In this document: positions 48,460 through 61,800 of the stretch, piece by piece | Layout of the letters: each line of letters begins with the position of its first letter | Position numbering within the stretch: the first letter of the stretch is position 1 | NCBI GenBank assembly: GCA_027625915.1 | Contig: JANTQA010000070.1 | Span: 12,033,001 to 12,097,000 of the forward strand | DNA: 64,000 bases | Direction of reading: 5' to 3' | DNA from: Anaeramoeba flamelloides | Taxonomy: Eukaryota > Metamonada > Anaeramoebidae | Notes under the pieces: generated by a model | The model's database searches: none | What the model was told of the DNA's origin: nothing | The model's input: only the letters and a program-made list of their open reading frames with translations | Program-made: the position numbers and the translations under genes

Positions 48460-48665
48460 CTCATTTCAAAATTTGTGACACACATTTTTTTTAGTTTTTG
48501 GTTTTATTTTTTTTTTAATTTTTAATATATCAGGCTTTTATACATTTAGAATGACTTAAAAATGAATTACCAATCAGATTTAGTTATTAATTGTTCTTGA
48601 ATACTAAAGGATAATTTTTTTTTTTTCAATTTATTATTTCGAGTGAGTCATAATTTTTGAAAAAG
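48460..48665. mobile_element. Short inverted-repeat element E (about 205 bp)
   Basis: Left TTTCAAAATTTGTGACACAC and right GAGTGAGTCATAATTTTTGAAA are inverse matches of about 20 bp with several differences. It has no coding capacity. A partial relative (CATTTCAAAAATTGTGACGC) lies near 22423. Confidence 0.45.
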
Positions 48666-50565
48666 AGTTTATAATATTTATTTTCAAAAATTGAATTTTG
48701 GTGTATTAAAAATATTGAATTGGGGTTTATTCCATAAACTATACAAAGAAAAAATGATCAATAACCTTAAAAATTCAATTTATAAAAATATTGACTCAAC
48801 TTTGGAGTGTATATTTTTAATATATGAAGAGTTTACAACAAATTTTACAATAATTTAATTATGAAATCTTTATTTTCTTGAAAATTGCCATTAAGGGGTT
48901 AGTATTTTTTAAATTATAATGTAATCTTATTTAGATCATGATCCTAATTTTTCGTTAATTTATGTTTTAAAGGGAAAATACATGAGATAACCCATATTTA
49001 AACAATTTATTAATTCCAGTCTCTTTTTTCAAATCCAAAATTCAGATTTTTTCACTAAAAACTCAAAAAAAAGTAACTAATTATTTTGATAAACCTTTCG
49101 GTTAATTCTTGAAAATAGGAATCACATTTTTGTTTTATGTTGGGAATATTGAAAAATAAAGTAAATTTTGTTTTTTTTTCTTGTATTTAATACTTCAATT
49201 CAAATCTTAATCAATAATACTAATTGAGGTATAGGTGATTCAATAATAGTGTATTCGGTAAAAGCTTAACTACAAAATTACCAATGGAATTCAGTTATAT
49301 TAAGAAAAAAAATATTTATTCTTTTTAAGTTTGAAAAATTGTTTTTCTGATTTTCCAAAAATGAAAAAAAAATTGCAAAAAAATTTTCATTTTTGAAAAT
49401 TATTTTTAAAAAATTGTTTGATCTTTTTCACAAGAATCTTCATTCAATTCAAATCATTTTTGTAAGAAAAAATAATGATTTTAAATTTTGAGGATAAAAT
49501 TACTTAATTCCCAAATATCTATGAAGAATATATTATTTTGAAAAATTGAATTTTATCTTATGATAAAAACACAATTTCTGGAATAAATTTTAGAATGACT
49601 TTAAAAATGGTATTTTTAAAGTATATAATTCTTAAATAAATACCAATACTTTTTTAATATGTTAAAAAATCAATTTTTTTGATGAACCAGAATAATTATT
49701 CTCAAAAAAAGAAAGAAAAATTTTGAATTAATGTTTATAACCATTATTCTTAAAAAAATAAAAATATTTTTGAATATGCTTAAAAATTCATTTTTTTGGT
49801 TAACCTTAGAAATTATCTCAAAAAAGAATAAAATCTTGACTTTATTATCCTTGTAAAACAAGATTTTCTATTGTATAATAATGTTAGAAAATGGTAATAA
49901 AAAAAGTAAAAACTTTTGTTAACTTTCGAAATAAAATGAATTTAATAGTTTTCTTTTTATATAAAAAAAGGAAAAAAAAAATTGATCTCACAAAAAAAAC
50001 TATTCTTTTTTGGGTTTCCTCAGTTGATCTGAATTTTTTAAGACTTCCCATCTACAAAATTTGAAATCACAGAATATCAGCAATAATATAATTTAATATT
50101 TTGCCCTGTTATTGTGGAAGTACTGTTCCATTCACGTGATTTTATTTCTGAAGTGTATTTCTTTTCACCATCAAATAAAAACTAAAAGATCAAAAATCAA
50201 AAACTAAATGGAATTTATTTAATAATTTTTTTTAGGTTTGGATAGGGATGAAATTCTGAAATAAAAAGTAAAAGGAAAATTTTTTGAAATAGTTTGGATA
50301 TAGATCAAAAGTGAATTTATAAACATAATTTATTGAACAAATATCCAATTCGAGTCCAGTAAAAGAAAGAATACAATAGCATCTGGTTAATTTGAAAAGT
50401 TTAGGCACGATTAGAAATCATCAGCAACAAATTGGAATACTTATTAATGATGAATTTGCAAAAAGAGAGGATCAAAAGCTAAAACTTTTTCTAATTAGCC
50501 GTCATTGTTGTATCTAAATTGTCACTCTATTTAATACACAAGCCATTGGATCCCAAAACAAATAT

Positions 50566-53500
50566 TTATTTTTTATTGCTATTATTGAGTTTGATTATTT
50601 TGTAAACGTCATTTCGTCTGTGTTTGAGTACAGGCAGCTTGCTTCTAACTTCTTGGACATAATTGAGATCGATTTCACAAATGGAAGTACCTGGTTTTTC
50701 GTCCATTTGTTTGACAATATCGCCCCAAGGGCTAACCACAGAAGAATGTGCATAGCAAACAAATTTTGATTGTTCGTTTCTGGCAGGCGAGATCGCGGCA
50801 ACATAGCATTCGGTTTCCATAGCTCGCCCTTTGAGTACCAAATCCCAATGAGAAGGCCCAGTGAAAATTGTAAATGTTCCAGGGTAAACGATCATGTCAC
50901 ATCCGCGCTCAGCATACATTTGGCCCAATTCTGCAAATCTTACATCATAGCAAATTGCAATACCGATTTTACAAAATTCTGTATCGATAATACATAATTC
51001 ATTTCCTCCCAAGATTCGATCAGATTCTTTAAATGTATATTTCCCTATAATTAGGTTGATCGGGTTTAATAAAAACAGTTAACAATAATTTAATCCATTA
51101 ATAATGTTTTGGCTGTTAAAGAATATAAAATTATTTCTTGTGAAAAAAAAATAAAAAAAAATTTATCTTTTAAAAAATAATAATAAAATATTGCGCGAAT
51201 AAAAAATTAATTTATTTTTTTTAAAAGTTTGTTAAGCGATTAGTGTCGACCAAGAAGTAGAAATCTAAGATTAAAGTAAGTTATTATTAAATAGAAACCA
51301 CATTATTGTGATCCAGGACTCAAATTTCTCTAAAAAATCGATTTGTCAAGTGTAATATTTGTTGATCCTCATCAATTAAAAATTATCCATTGTATTAGTA
51401 AAAAACCCAACAATTTTAGAATAAAATTAGAATTTAGCCAAAAATTTAAAGGTTGAATTATCAATATTCAGCCTTCAAAGTTGCAAAATACCTTACTTAA
51501 ATTTGTGGTGAAATGTAGATTAGTTACTAAAAAATTCGTTTTTTTTAATAAAAATTAAATAATTAACCAATAGATTTTTTTGACAAATAATTTTCTGAAA
51601 TCATGATAATATATTGATGCTACAATTAACTTTATAAAAAGGAAACAAAAATAATCAGTTCTTTTGGGTTTTTATGATAATTATTGAGTTAATCTTTGAA
51701 ATTAAAAAAATTGAAAAAATAGTTACTTTTGGAAGTTCTAAAGATAAATTATTAAATTCTGGGATACGATTAGTTTGGGTTTCTATTTTTAAATTTGGAG
51801 GAGGAATTAATTAAAAAAAATTTCCAATGTGAAAATTTTTAATAGTAATCATTAGTAAAAAATCCAATAATTTTTTTTATAATAATATTTATAATTGATT
51901 TTTTAGAATCACAGAAATCACAGAAACCAGGTGAACCATAAAGCACTGATATCATTTACACTCAATTACAATATTCTTTAATTATAAGCTATTTCCAAAA
52001 AAGTGTAACAAATTTATTTTAAAATATCTTGATTCAACTTAATCGTCAAAAAATGTATTTAAATATATAAAATAATTAACAACAATTTATAGATTCTTGG
52101 TAATAAATTCAATTTGTTTAATAGAATGTTATTACATAAATAAAATATATTAAAATTTCTGATCTTGATTTTGTCTTGATATTTTTAAGGGTGAAAATTG
52201 TTATTTATTATTTTCTTTTTAATCTTAAAAATCGTTTTAATAACTTCTTTAATCTCAGTAAAATTTCCAATCAAATGAAAAATATATAACTGTATTTTAT
52301 TCATTTGAAAAACCATTTGTACCTTTGCAATATTTCCAGTTTTTTATTGAAAATGGGGGTACATCATTTTCTCCACAAAAAAGTGCTTGCTATTTTTTTT
52401 TTTCGTTTTTTGGAAATATTTCTACAAACATATTTCGAAAGAAATACCATAGTCATTGATTCAATCAGTATTAATATTAAACTTTATTTGGTATTGTCAA
52501 TTAAGGAACAGATCCACTAACAAAGATGATTTTTTACGAAATGTAAAAAAAAATGACCCACTTTTTCGGAAATATCTATGACGAATCTATGATGACGCTA
52601 ATCCCTTAAGAAACGTTTCTTTTTATTAATATTTATTAATATTTATTTTTTTTATTGTAATTTAAGGGAGGGTTGTAAAATTCCACTTATTTATCGTTAG
52701 TTTTTTTTTAATTTCAAGAATTAAAAAAAAACGCCGTTATCTTTTCTTGAGTTTTCTGTTTTATTTGTAAAATAAATAGATTTTCGTTAGGTTTTTTTTA
52801 CTATAGAAATAAAATAGAAAACCTCAAAAAAACCTAGAACACTTCACAGATAAAAAAAAAAACCTCAAGAAAACCTAGTCACTTGACGAAATTTGACAGC
52901 ACGCCTATTTATTAGTAGGCTTTTTCATCGAAAAGTCTAGAATACGTAACAATGTAATTATTTCGTTTAAATGTCAATTATTTTACAAATAACTTGACTT
53001 TTTGTGAAAAAATATTTTGAAATCCAATTTTGTTAAAAAAAATGATCATTTTTTTCATCAATTTTTTTTTGAAAATCTTAGAAATTTATTAGAATTACCA
53101 AATCATTATATTAAGAACTACGTTTCAGATTGAAATTCGATAAAATGTGTTCTAATCAGGATTTTATGGTTTGGTAATTCTCACAAAATTTTTATTGAGA
53201 AAGATCTAAGAAGGAAAAAATGTCATATTTTTGCTAGATTTGTCATGAATTTTTTCTTGTCTCGTTTCACGAAATGAAAAAGAAGGTTGGCAAAAATCAC
53301 ATTTTTGAGAAAATAAGTTTTATTGAACAATTTTTAAAACCCTTACACAATGTTGAGAGTTTAAATGATTTTTTTTTTTTTGATTTCTGAGTTATGCTGA
53401 GAAGGTTCTTAAAATTGTCCTAAAAGGACAAAAAAATAGGTAAATTACAAAATTTGATGAATATACCTTTGTTATTTTAAAACAAAGATATTTTTGAATA

Positions 53501-56500
53501 ATTGTATCACCATAATTTGTTTGTTATTGTATTAAATCCACTAAAATTCCCATTTCAAAAAATAGAAATATCATTTTTTCTCAACCGACACAATAAATTT
53601 TTTTAAAAAACAAAAAACTGACTAATTTTCCCAAACTAAATTTTCCCAAAGATCCCTCAAATGAAAAATTCTTCAAAGCCTTTACAACACAACTTCAGCC
53701 CAATTTCTCTTGATTCAACAAATTGCGTTTTGAGAGAAACGATCCAAACAAAAAAATTTATCACAAAAGCACAAAAAAGCACTAAAAAATGTTCAGTACG
53801 TGTGGCATGGTTTATGTATATCCACAAACAATTCGAGGATACACTCTCATCTTAGTCCATGGTGGGGAGATTTATTTAAGGAAAAACAACAAGAACCAAA
53901 AAAAAAAAAAAATACAAAATCACAAACCCTTTGTAATAATTAATACAGTCATTCCATCCCTACCATGAAAGTTTATAAGAAGACCCTGAAATTGATTTTC
54001 TATTCTGAAATTTTATTTTGTACAAAAAACCGTAAAAGGGTTATTAAAGCTCATCATAAACCATAAAATTTATAATACAAGCTTAAAAATAAGTTATCTA
54101 TTTTTTTGTTTTGGGAATTGACAAATAAATTAATTAAAATATTTTCATAAATGTGGATCTTCAATTTACAAAACTGTTAAAATCCCAGCTTTTACAATTT
54201 AAAAACAATAATCAAAAAAATACAAAAATAATTTCAAGTTTCCATGGTTTCTGTGATTACCATGATTTAATTTTTGTCACGGTTTTCACAAAAAAAATAA
54301 CTCTCAAATGAAGTAAGAGAAGATGAAATTTTGATCTTATGATATAGAAATTGAATTTTCTATTTCAAAAAACACAATTTTATAATAGACAACCAATTTC
54401 TGTGTATTATAAATATTCACAGTAGGGATAAAACGGTTGTATGATTTGTGGAGACAATGTAACAATTCAAAATAACTCAATGATCAAAAATCAATTGACA
54501 TACGATCATTTAGATTTAAAGTTAGTGCTATTTATTGAGAAGAGTTTTTAATGTTTAAAAATCTTAATTATTTTTTTTTTTTCATTTTCCCGATCCCTTC
54601 AAAATGGTGCTCAAGTTCACGTATCTCAAAATTTCTTGTTCATTTTTGATCAAAAAAATGACATAAAATGATTTTTTGATCCAAATTGGAAAATATTTTG
54701 AAGATCCTAACTTCACGATTCAAATGGAATTGAACCAATAGTGCTTTTAATACAAATCGGTAAATCCGATAAGTAGTCCTTAATCTGGTTCTTTATTTAA
54801 GACATTGATTTATAAGTGAATAACTTTTTTGGATTTTTGGTTGCTATGATTTTTCTAATTCCGGTAAATTTCTCTCTAAGAGTTTAACAATAGATATTAA
54901 TTCAGTTTGAGTAATTTCAATTTCAAAAATCGTTCTTGATCAGTGAAAAATAAGAAGAATAATATTTGAATAAAATTTCCCCATTTCATGACAATTTTAC
55001 AATAAAAATGGATTTGACAATTTTTTTCCGAGATAATAAGATCTTTTTTGAATTGAGACGACTTTGAAAATCTATTGATCTAAAAATATTTTACATTTTC
55101 AATATATTTTTTACAATAAGCCAAAGTTAAACTTTGACTCAAATACCATGTTGTAAAAGCTATAATTTCTAGGATGACTATTTTTATCCTTGAGTTTAAA
55201 ATTATTTTACCTTATTTTTCTTCTTTGGATTTCTAACTTTGTTACAATTTACATTTCTTTCTTTCGGGGTCTCTTAATTTTTACAATTTATAAACATTTT
55301 TCGTTTTTTTTCCATCACCAAGTTAAAGAATTGTTAAGGAAGTAAGTACATTTTACCATTTTGAAAAATTTTAATTGTGTGAACCTTACTGAAATATATT
55401 TTTTGAGTGCTACTAGATATTGAAACTTTGAAACCAAAATATCATTCACTGCTCTATTTATGAAAAGAAAACGAACCCAAAGTAATTCAGAGTTGAATCT
55501 TGAATTTTTCGATTTTTTGAACATTTTTTTTGATGAAATTTTTTATTTTTATTAAATTAGGTTTTGGATCGAGAAATGTGTTTATATGAATGAGTGAAAT
55601 TAGTCATCAAATAAACAAAAAAATTAGACCCGAAAAGGTGTGTATTTGAAACAAATATTTTCTTTTAGAAGACCAAACACGAAAGCTCACCTTTCCAAGA
55701 TAAATTTGTTGAAATCAAATATGAAAAATAAAAAATCAACCAAAGCCTATTTTCGAAGATTTTTTTTCTTTGTCTTCTTAATTTGGATCTAAAGAAGCAA
55801 ATGATTACCATGGAATTTTCACCACATCCCTATTTATTGTTGTGGTTTTTTTTATTTTACTTTGTCTTCTTAATTTGAATGAATCCAAACAATTTATTAT
55901 CTTTAATTTCTCGCCCCATTACTATTTATTATTATTTTACAAAACATTTTTTTACAAATTTGCTTTCAAAATTCTTTTTTCAAATATTTTTATCAAGCAA
56001 AACCAAAATAAAGATTACTGTTTCAAAAATCAAAAATAAAGGAGTTGAATTCTTGGAAATCAAAAAACAGTTTCGAAAGATTCAACTCAAAGAGAAAGAA
56101 AAATTTAGAAAAAATTTCAATCAGGTTCAGAATTATTTTTAGTTTCCCAATTTAATCGATTAATAAATAATTATAAAATCAAACGAATTAGTCCAATGAA
56201 TCTTTATTTCTGAAGAATGAATTTAATAAAACATCCTATTTTCTGAAATAAAACTAGAATTAGATGAATTAAATGAAAAAAAGATTTTTAAAATTCATTT
56301 TGGAAATTCTTTCGAAATTAAAAGAAATTTGTTTCTTAAAAATTTTACAAACAAGAGTATTTCCAGAAAGAATTAAAAATAAAACCAAAATTAAGAATAA
56401 GATTGTATCAAATATTACAGATAAAATCAAGAAATAAATGATTTTTTATTTATTTTTTCAAGCTCAATCTTTTCTTTTTTTTGAATTCCATTTTTTAGTT

Positions 56501-57821
56501 GGTATGAAAATATGTTATACTAGGATCTATTCCACTCTTGTATTTATTAAAATGTCAATGTTTTGGGTTAAAGAAATGATTTGAAGAATTCAGTTTCACA
56601 TAAATGGTGGCACTCAAAATTTGTAAAAATGTACTTATTTGCTTAAAAAATTAAAATCTACATTTTTTTTTTCGAAAAATTATAGCTCCAGAATTATTTC
56701 CCACTTATACTCTTTGTTGTCAAATCGAGGGAACAAAATTTTCATTCGGCTTTCCAAAAAAAGATTTCAAAAATCAGATAACTTTGGAATTTTCCAATTC
56801 TGAAAATAAGCTTAAATTATTCATTTCCCTTTTTAGAATTGGGTTCTTTGATGATTTATATTAATTCTCGAGTGAGGTGATTTTTTTGGAAAGCTGAATG
56901 ATTATTTTGATCTTTTTTATTTACAATTAATAGTAGCTTTACTTTCATTTCTTATTCATTCAGGTTCAACAAGAAATTGTGTTTCATTATGATTTTTGTC
57001 GCTTATTTGTTTTGAAATTTTAAAAATCAAGACTTACTTTTCAGAGTATGGGAATAATTGATTTCAAATCTTTAACAAAAATATATTTCTCGTAAAACTC
57101 AAAGGATTGTCTGATGAGAAACGTTATTATTACAACCAATTTAACCGGTATTTACAGGTATTACTAATTCCAAAAAGCAAAAAACAAGCTGAATTTAATA
57201 ATATTAACTAATAAAAGTAGCAAAAAAAAAAAAAAAAAAAAAGATCGAAAAATAAAAAAAATAAAAACCTGGTATGTCAACGTCAAATAAATGCATTTTA
57301 CGATATTTTCCAATTACTTCTCCTTTCCGATCAAAAGACACACAAGTGTTGTAGACTTTTTTTTGTCCAATAACCTTTTCAGGATAACTGCCACCAATAA
57401 GGTACACTTCGTTTTCTTTTGCTATCCTAGATAATGTTTTTGTTGTTAGCCCGTCAGGGATCATTTCTGAATTTGCTTGGAAAGAACGACCGGTATATGG
57501 ACAATTAAACGACTCAGGAAGCGAAACCATATCTGCACCTTGATCAGCTAATCTTTTGATCATTTGTTCTGCTTGTATAAGATTTGTCATTTTATCTTTT
57601 GTTACCTTCATTTGAACCATCCCAAATTTAAATTTACGTTTAATTTGAGAGCCAAAATGATAAAGAAAGTTTGTGTTGATTTTAGGTTTTTGAATAAAAA
57701 AATTCAACATTGTTTGATTAAAAATAATAAGAAGAAAATAAGAAGAAAAAAATGATTTTCTGAAAAAAATGCTTGCAAAGACCTTCCCAAATTTGCTCTT
57801 TATTCTTAAAAATAAAAACAT
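50566..57821 (-). CDS. NIT2: Omega-amidase NIT2 / nitrilase-superfamily amidase (2 exons)
   Basis: Exons 57821-57269 and 51044-50566 join in phase 1, restoring HLFDVDIPGKYTFKES. Omega-amidase hydrolyses alpha-ketoglutaramate and alpha-ketosuccinamate to the keto-dicarboxylates plus ammonia. The catalytic triad of the carbon-nitrogen hydrolase family is visible: Glu in SLPESFNCPY, Lys in YRKMHLFD, Cys in GIAICYDVRFAELG. GPSHWDLVLKGRAMETECYVAAISPARN and HSSVVSPWGDI are NIT2-type and argue against a general nitrilase. Starting at the Met at 57710 gives 306 residues; starting at 57821 gives 343; human NIT2 is 276. The extra N-terminus is basic and hydrophobic and could be an organelle-targeting peptide, or the 57821 start could be spurious. 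It is divergent from eIF2A. Confidence 0.94.
52680..52920. repeat. Palindromic-family repeat, short copy
   Basis: It shares AAAACCTCAAAAAAACCTAG, CTAGAACACTTC and the ACCTAGTCACTTGACG-like right end with 19460-20330, partly in inverse orientation. No coding capacity. Confidence 0.5.
55360..56640. repeat. Dispersed repeat H, copy 2 (about 1.2 kb)
   Basis: It is collinear with 44455-45640 in the same orientation. The match is clearest from 55480 to 56570. No open frame of note. Confidence 0.6.
56708..56935. mobile_element. MITE-like element F, copy 4 (228 bp)
   Basis: Left TACTCTTTGTTGTCAAAT through TTTTCATTCGGCTTTCC; the right inverse ends TTAATAGTA. The central block AATAAGCTTAAATTATTNATTT is shared with copy 2 at 27460. 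Confidence 0.75.
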
Positions 57822-58809
57822 GAAATTTTCGGTTTTACAGATCTAGTGATTGTGAGTGTTGGTACTTTGGTATGAACCAAAAAATTGTTAAAAATTTTCT
57901 TTATCTTTTATGAATTAATGTTTTGTGTTGGTTGTCAAAGAGAATACTTTGTTTCAAATTGCTTTGGAAAATTTCGATTAAAGTGTCAAAAACTTGCTCC
58001 AAATTTGTTACAGTTCAAGAAGTTGTCAGCAACCAATAAAAATCGTATTGTTGAATTGGACTTCTTTTGGTTGGCAATATTCAAATAACCAACATCAATT
58101 ATTTCGAGATAATCTGCAATTCACAAAAAATTCAACAATAAAAAAAAAACCTTTCAAAGTTTCACTCAGCAAAAAATTCAATTTCTAAAAAAGAAATAAT
58201 TCTCCATTAGAAAGAATTCAAATGTACAATTTTAAACAAATTGTTTTATACAAATATAAAATAAATTTAATTCGATCTAATATTATTTGTGGTGTTTTGT
58301 AGTATTTTAAATTTATCAATTTAAGGATTCTGTAACATTCTTTTGATAAAAAATAATGTATTTAAGAAAGGTAAAAAACGAAAAAAAAAAATTCTTCAAG
58401 ATATCAAAAAGCTACCAAAGAGTAACTTTGAAATCAAACACAATCGAATTCAAAATTATAATTCCAAATGATTTATTTTGGAAATCGAGTATCTCCCTTT
58501 GGTACTTTTTTCTTAAAATGAATTCATTTTTGATTGTAAATTTTTTAGAGATCGATTTTAAACCACCAGATTGGACGGTTTTTGGTTGTTAAAGTACTCA
58601 TAAAAATTATTACAAATTTTTTTCCCTTTCAAAACATTATTTTTCACAAGTGATGGCTTGACCCTTAAGAATAATTGTTTTTTTATTTGAACATATCCTT
58701 GTTAATTTTCATTCCTTTATTGATTATACATTGAAAAAATTTACAAGTTGAAATGAGTATTCTTTTTTTGATTCATTTTTTTCTGTTACCTTTTCTAAAC
58801 AAAACCCAA
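57822..58809. promoter_or_regulatory. Divergent intergenic region between NIT2 and eIF2A
   Basis: The two start regions face away from each other across about 1 kb, so both promoters should lie here. I see no TATA-like or initiator motif that stands out from the AT background. Short open frames at 57885-58190 and 58356-58592 match no family. The right part (58530-58680) resembles dispersed repeat K. Confidence 0.45.
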
Positions 58810-61800
58810 ATGAGCAAACCTATTCTTTTTACACACTGTACTGATCAAGAATTTAATTTCCTCGAAGCCCCAAGCTTCACAAAATTGGAATCTTCCACCT
58901 ACAGCGGACAAAAATACAAATTTTCCAAAGATGGTAAATTTGTAGCAATCTACGATCCACTCAATTTGGTTATTGTAAATACACAAAACCAAAAAAGGCA
59001 CTCAACTCTTAAAATGTATCACACACCTTATGTCATTGAATTCAGTCCAAAGAATAATTATCTGATTACCTTTGAATTGTATTCCTCAAAGCATAAAAAA
59101 GAAAGCATGGGCAACTTGGCTATTTGGGATACAAAATCTGGCAAAGAGTTGATACGAATCCAAAGCTACCAAAAGGAAATATGGCCACAAGCCATTTTTT
59201 CACAAGACGAGACTCTTCTTGCCTTGCTTAATCAAAGTTCTGTCGCTTTTTATAATTTAAAATGCTTGAATATTGGCCCAATCAAAAAAAAGAATCAAAA
59301 AGGGATCAGAAATTTTGATTTTGTTCAGGCGGGCAATGAGCTTCTTCTTTATATCTTCTCGAAGGGCGGCAAAACTGTAGGATCGACAGCAGAAATTTTT
59401 GTTTACCCAGAATTTGGTACACCTGTTTTTAGTCAAACTTTAATGAACTCTGATAAAATGTCAATTTATTGGTCTTTTAATAAGTACACTTTCTTTCCTT
59501 TCCTTTCTTTTTTTTTTTTGTTTTTTTTGTTCAAATACAAATTTTCTTTTTGCACAGTCGAATTTGATATCTTTTTCTTTTTTTTAAGATTTTTTGAAAT
59601 TACAACATAAATTTTATTTTTACTTGAGACCCAAATTACTTTTTTCGGTTTTCTTTTCAGAAAAAGTATTTTTTGTTTGTTTCAAAAATCCAACCACAAA
59701 AAAACAAAACCAAAGAAAAAGCAAAAAAAAATTTCCAATCAACCTTCCTTTGAATACTTGCATTACAAAACACTTTTTTTTTTTTTTTTTGACAATCTTG
59801 TGAATTGAAAAACATACACTTTTTCAAAACAACCTTATTCTTTTCTGTTTCATTATAAATTATTCGGATTAGTTTTAAAATTTTTTAGATTAACAAAATC
59901 AGCTTTAAGAGAGTTTCAATAACACGTAACGTAAAGAACTTGTGATAACACTGGCCTGAAAAAATAAAATTGAAAAATAAAAAGTTAGATAGAACTAATA
60001 CTTTAATTAACCTTTCATCATTGTTAAGAAAGTTTCTGTACAATATAATCAAAACATTCTATAACTTTAAATTCTTGAGGTTATTTGCTTTATTGTTGTT
60101 TGTAGTACTACGATTTTCATAACTATCGTCTAGAAAAAAGGTCTATTTTGGGGGTAAAAATTGTAAGTGAAGGTTGGAAAATGAATTTTAGTTTAATTCA
60201 ACTTTGAGTTATATTTACTTGAATAGATAATTGTTAATAGTTTTGAAAATGGAGTAAAGTGGTGAAAAAAATACCGTACATTAAAAAAATCCCTGACCAG
60301 ATTTTTAATTGTGAATATTATGAAAATTGTTGTGAAATTTCTTTTATTTAAAGATCAAATCCTTTTTTTTTTTTTTAAGAATCAAAATTTTAAAATAATA
60401 ACTCACACACTTATTAGAATGATGATTAATGAAATTAAACTTGTTCAAAACATGATTCAATCAAAAAAACCAGAAGAAAAATTATCATTTTCCAAACTCT
60501 AGCAAACCTTTATATAATTCTATTTTTTTTCAAAAAAAGTTGATATACTTAGGCTATCAAACAATTAAACAAGTGTTCTATAGAAAATCCACTTTAAAGA
60601 ACTTTAGGTTGGTTTATTACTCAGTTCATAAAAAAATTGTTTATTTATGAAAAGGATTTGATTTTAAGGGATTATTAACAATTACAAAACAATTTTCCTA
60701 ATATTCTTATCGATTAATAATGATTACATGACTTATTTTCATTACAGGGATTTTTTTCAATACGATACTGTTATTTTCCAAAAAAAAAAAGCAACATTTT
60801 TTTCAAATATCAAATATTTTTTAAAATTTACTTTTGAAGAACAAATAAGAAAATCAATAGAATAATACACATCAAAAAATTGTTGGCATATCCATATGAA
60901 ATAAAACTAATAATTGAATATATTTTCTTAAAAATTGAAAAAACACAAAATTTTGAGGTGACCAAATTGAGAAAAACAACAATATTCATTTTGATCTTTA
61001 ATTGAAGAAACAAAGAAAATCCCAATAGAAATCAATATGATTTCTCTACAATCATTTTATTATTTTCAAAAACATTAGAATTACAATTTTACCTTTGTGA
61101 CTCTAGATCTTGTAACTAAAAAAAAATTGCAAATGAATTACGTGTTAAAAAAACAATTGAAAAAAAGTAAAATGAGAAAAAACTGATTTCAATTTTGAAA
61201 TTACCAAAATAAATTTTTTCTTCTAATATCAATTCAAATCCTTTAAACGCATGTAATTCACTCATCACAGCTGGACACCTTTGGCTGGGAAATGGTTTAA
61301 TAAAAATGACAGAATAAGAGTTGTTTGTGAAATTAAGATATTTATTATTGAAGTTTTAAGGATAGTAAATATTCATAAATCTTATTGAACCTAAAGGCAT
61401 TTTAATTCTATTTACTTCCATAATGGGTTAATCATATTAAGAATTTTTCAACCACAGAGTAAATGAAAATCAAAAAAAAAAAAACATAAATTATTAAGGC
61501 CATGTAATTTTATCATGCATACATACCTAAAAACACATACCCGCACACACACGTGCACACGTAATATTCAAATACAAATATTAAAAATTATTACTTTTCT
61601 TTTTAATGATCTAAATATTCAACAATTAAATACAACAATTTCCCTTTAAAAAAATTTAGACGATGTGCATTACTTTCCTCAAGTTCGGATATTGATATGA
61701 CAGGAAACCGATACTATGGATCAACAAATCTTTATTGGTTATATCGACAAAGCAACGGAAAATTTAAATTTCAAAATGTTGGAATTACTGAAACAATACA

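Larger units (their letters stand above)
46078..50565. other. Gene-free region between tRNA-Tyr and NIT2
   Basis: No gene is recognised. A relative of inverted-repeat element D lies at about 47600-48110, and a short inverted-repeat element at about 48460-48665. The rest is AT-rich sequence with simple A/T runs. The 3' end of NIT2 should lie just below 50566. Confidence 0.6.
51045..57268 (-). other. NIT2 intron (6224 bp), repeat-filled
   Basis: On the minus strand the donor is GTTTTT (57268) and the acceptor TTATAG (51045), phase 1, splitting a Gly codon. It contains palindromic-family sequence (52680-52920), dispersed repeat H copy 2 (55360-56640) and a family F MITE (56708-56935). A slightly less AT-rich block at about 53650-53870 has a 64-codon open frame on the plus strand that matches nothing I recognise. 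Confidence 0.8.

Noticed and set aside
53661-53855. 64-codon open frame in the NIT2 intron
   Set aside because: No recognisable domain, no repeat support, and short frames of this size occur by chance; mentioned only as part of the intron.
58753-58809. Upstream Met of eIF2A giving a hydrophobic N-terminus that looks like a signal peptide
   Set aside because: eIF2A is cytosolic and the family begins near MSKPILFTH; the 5' extension is probably untranslated leader.
61530-61562. CA-rich stretch in the eIF2A intron
   Set aside because: Ordinary microsatellite-like sequence without further structure.
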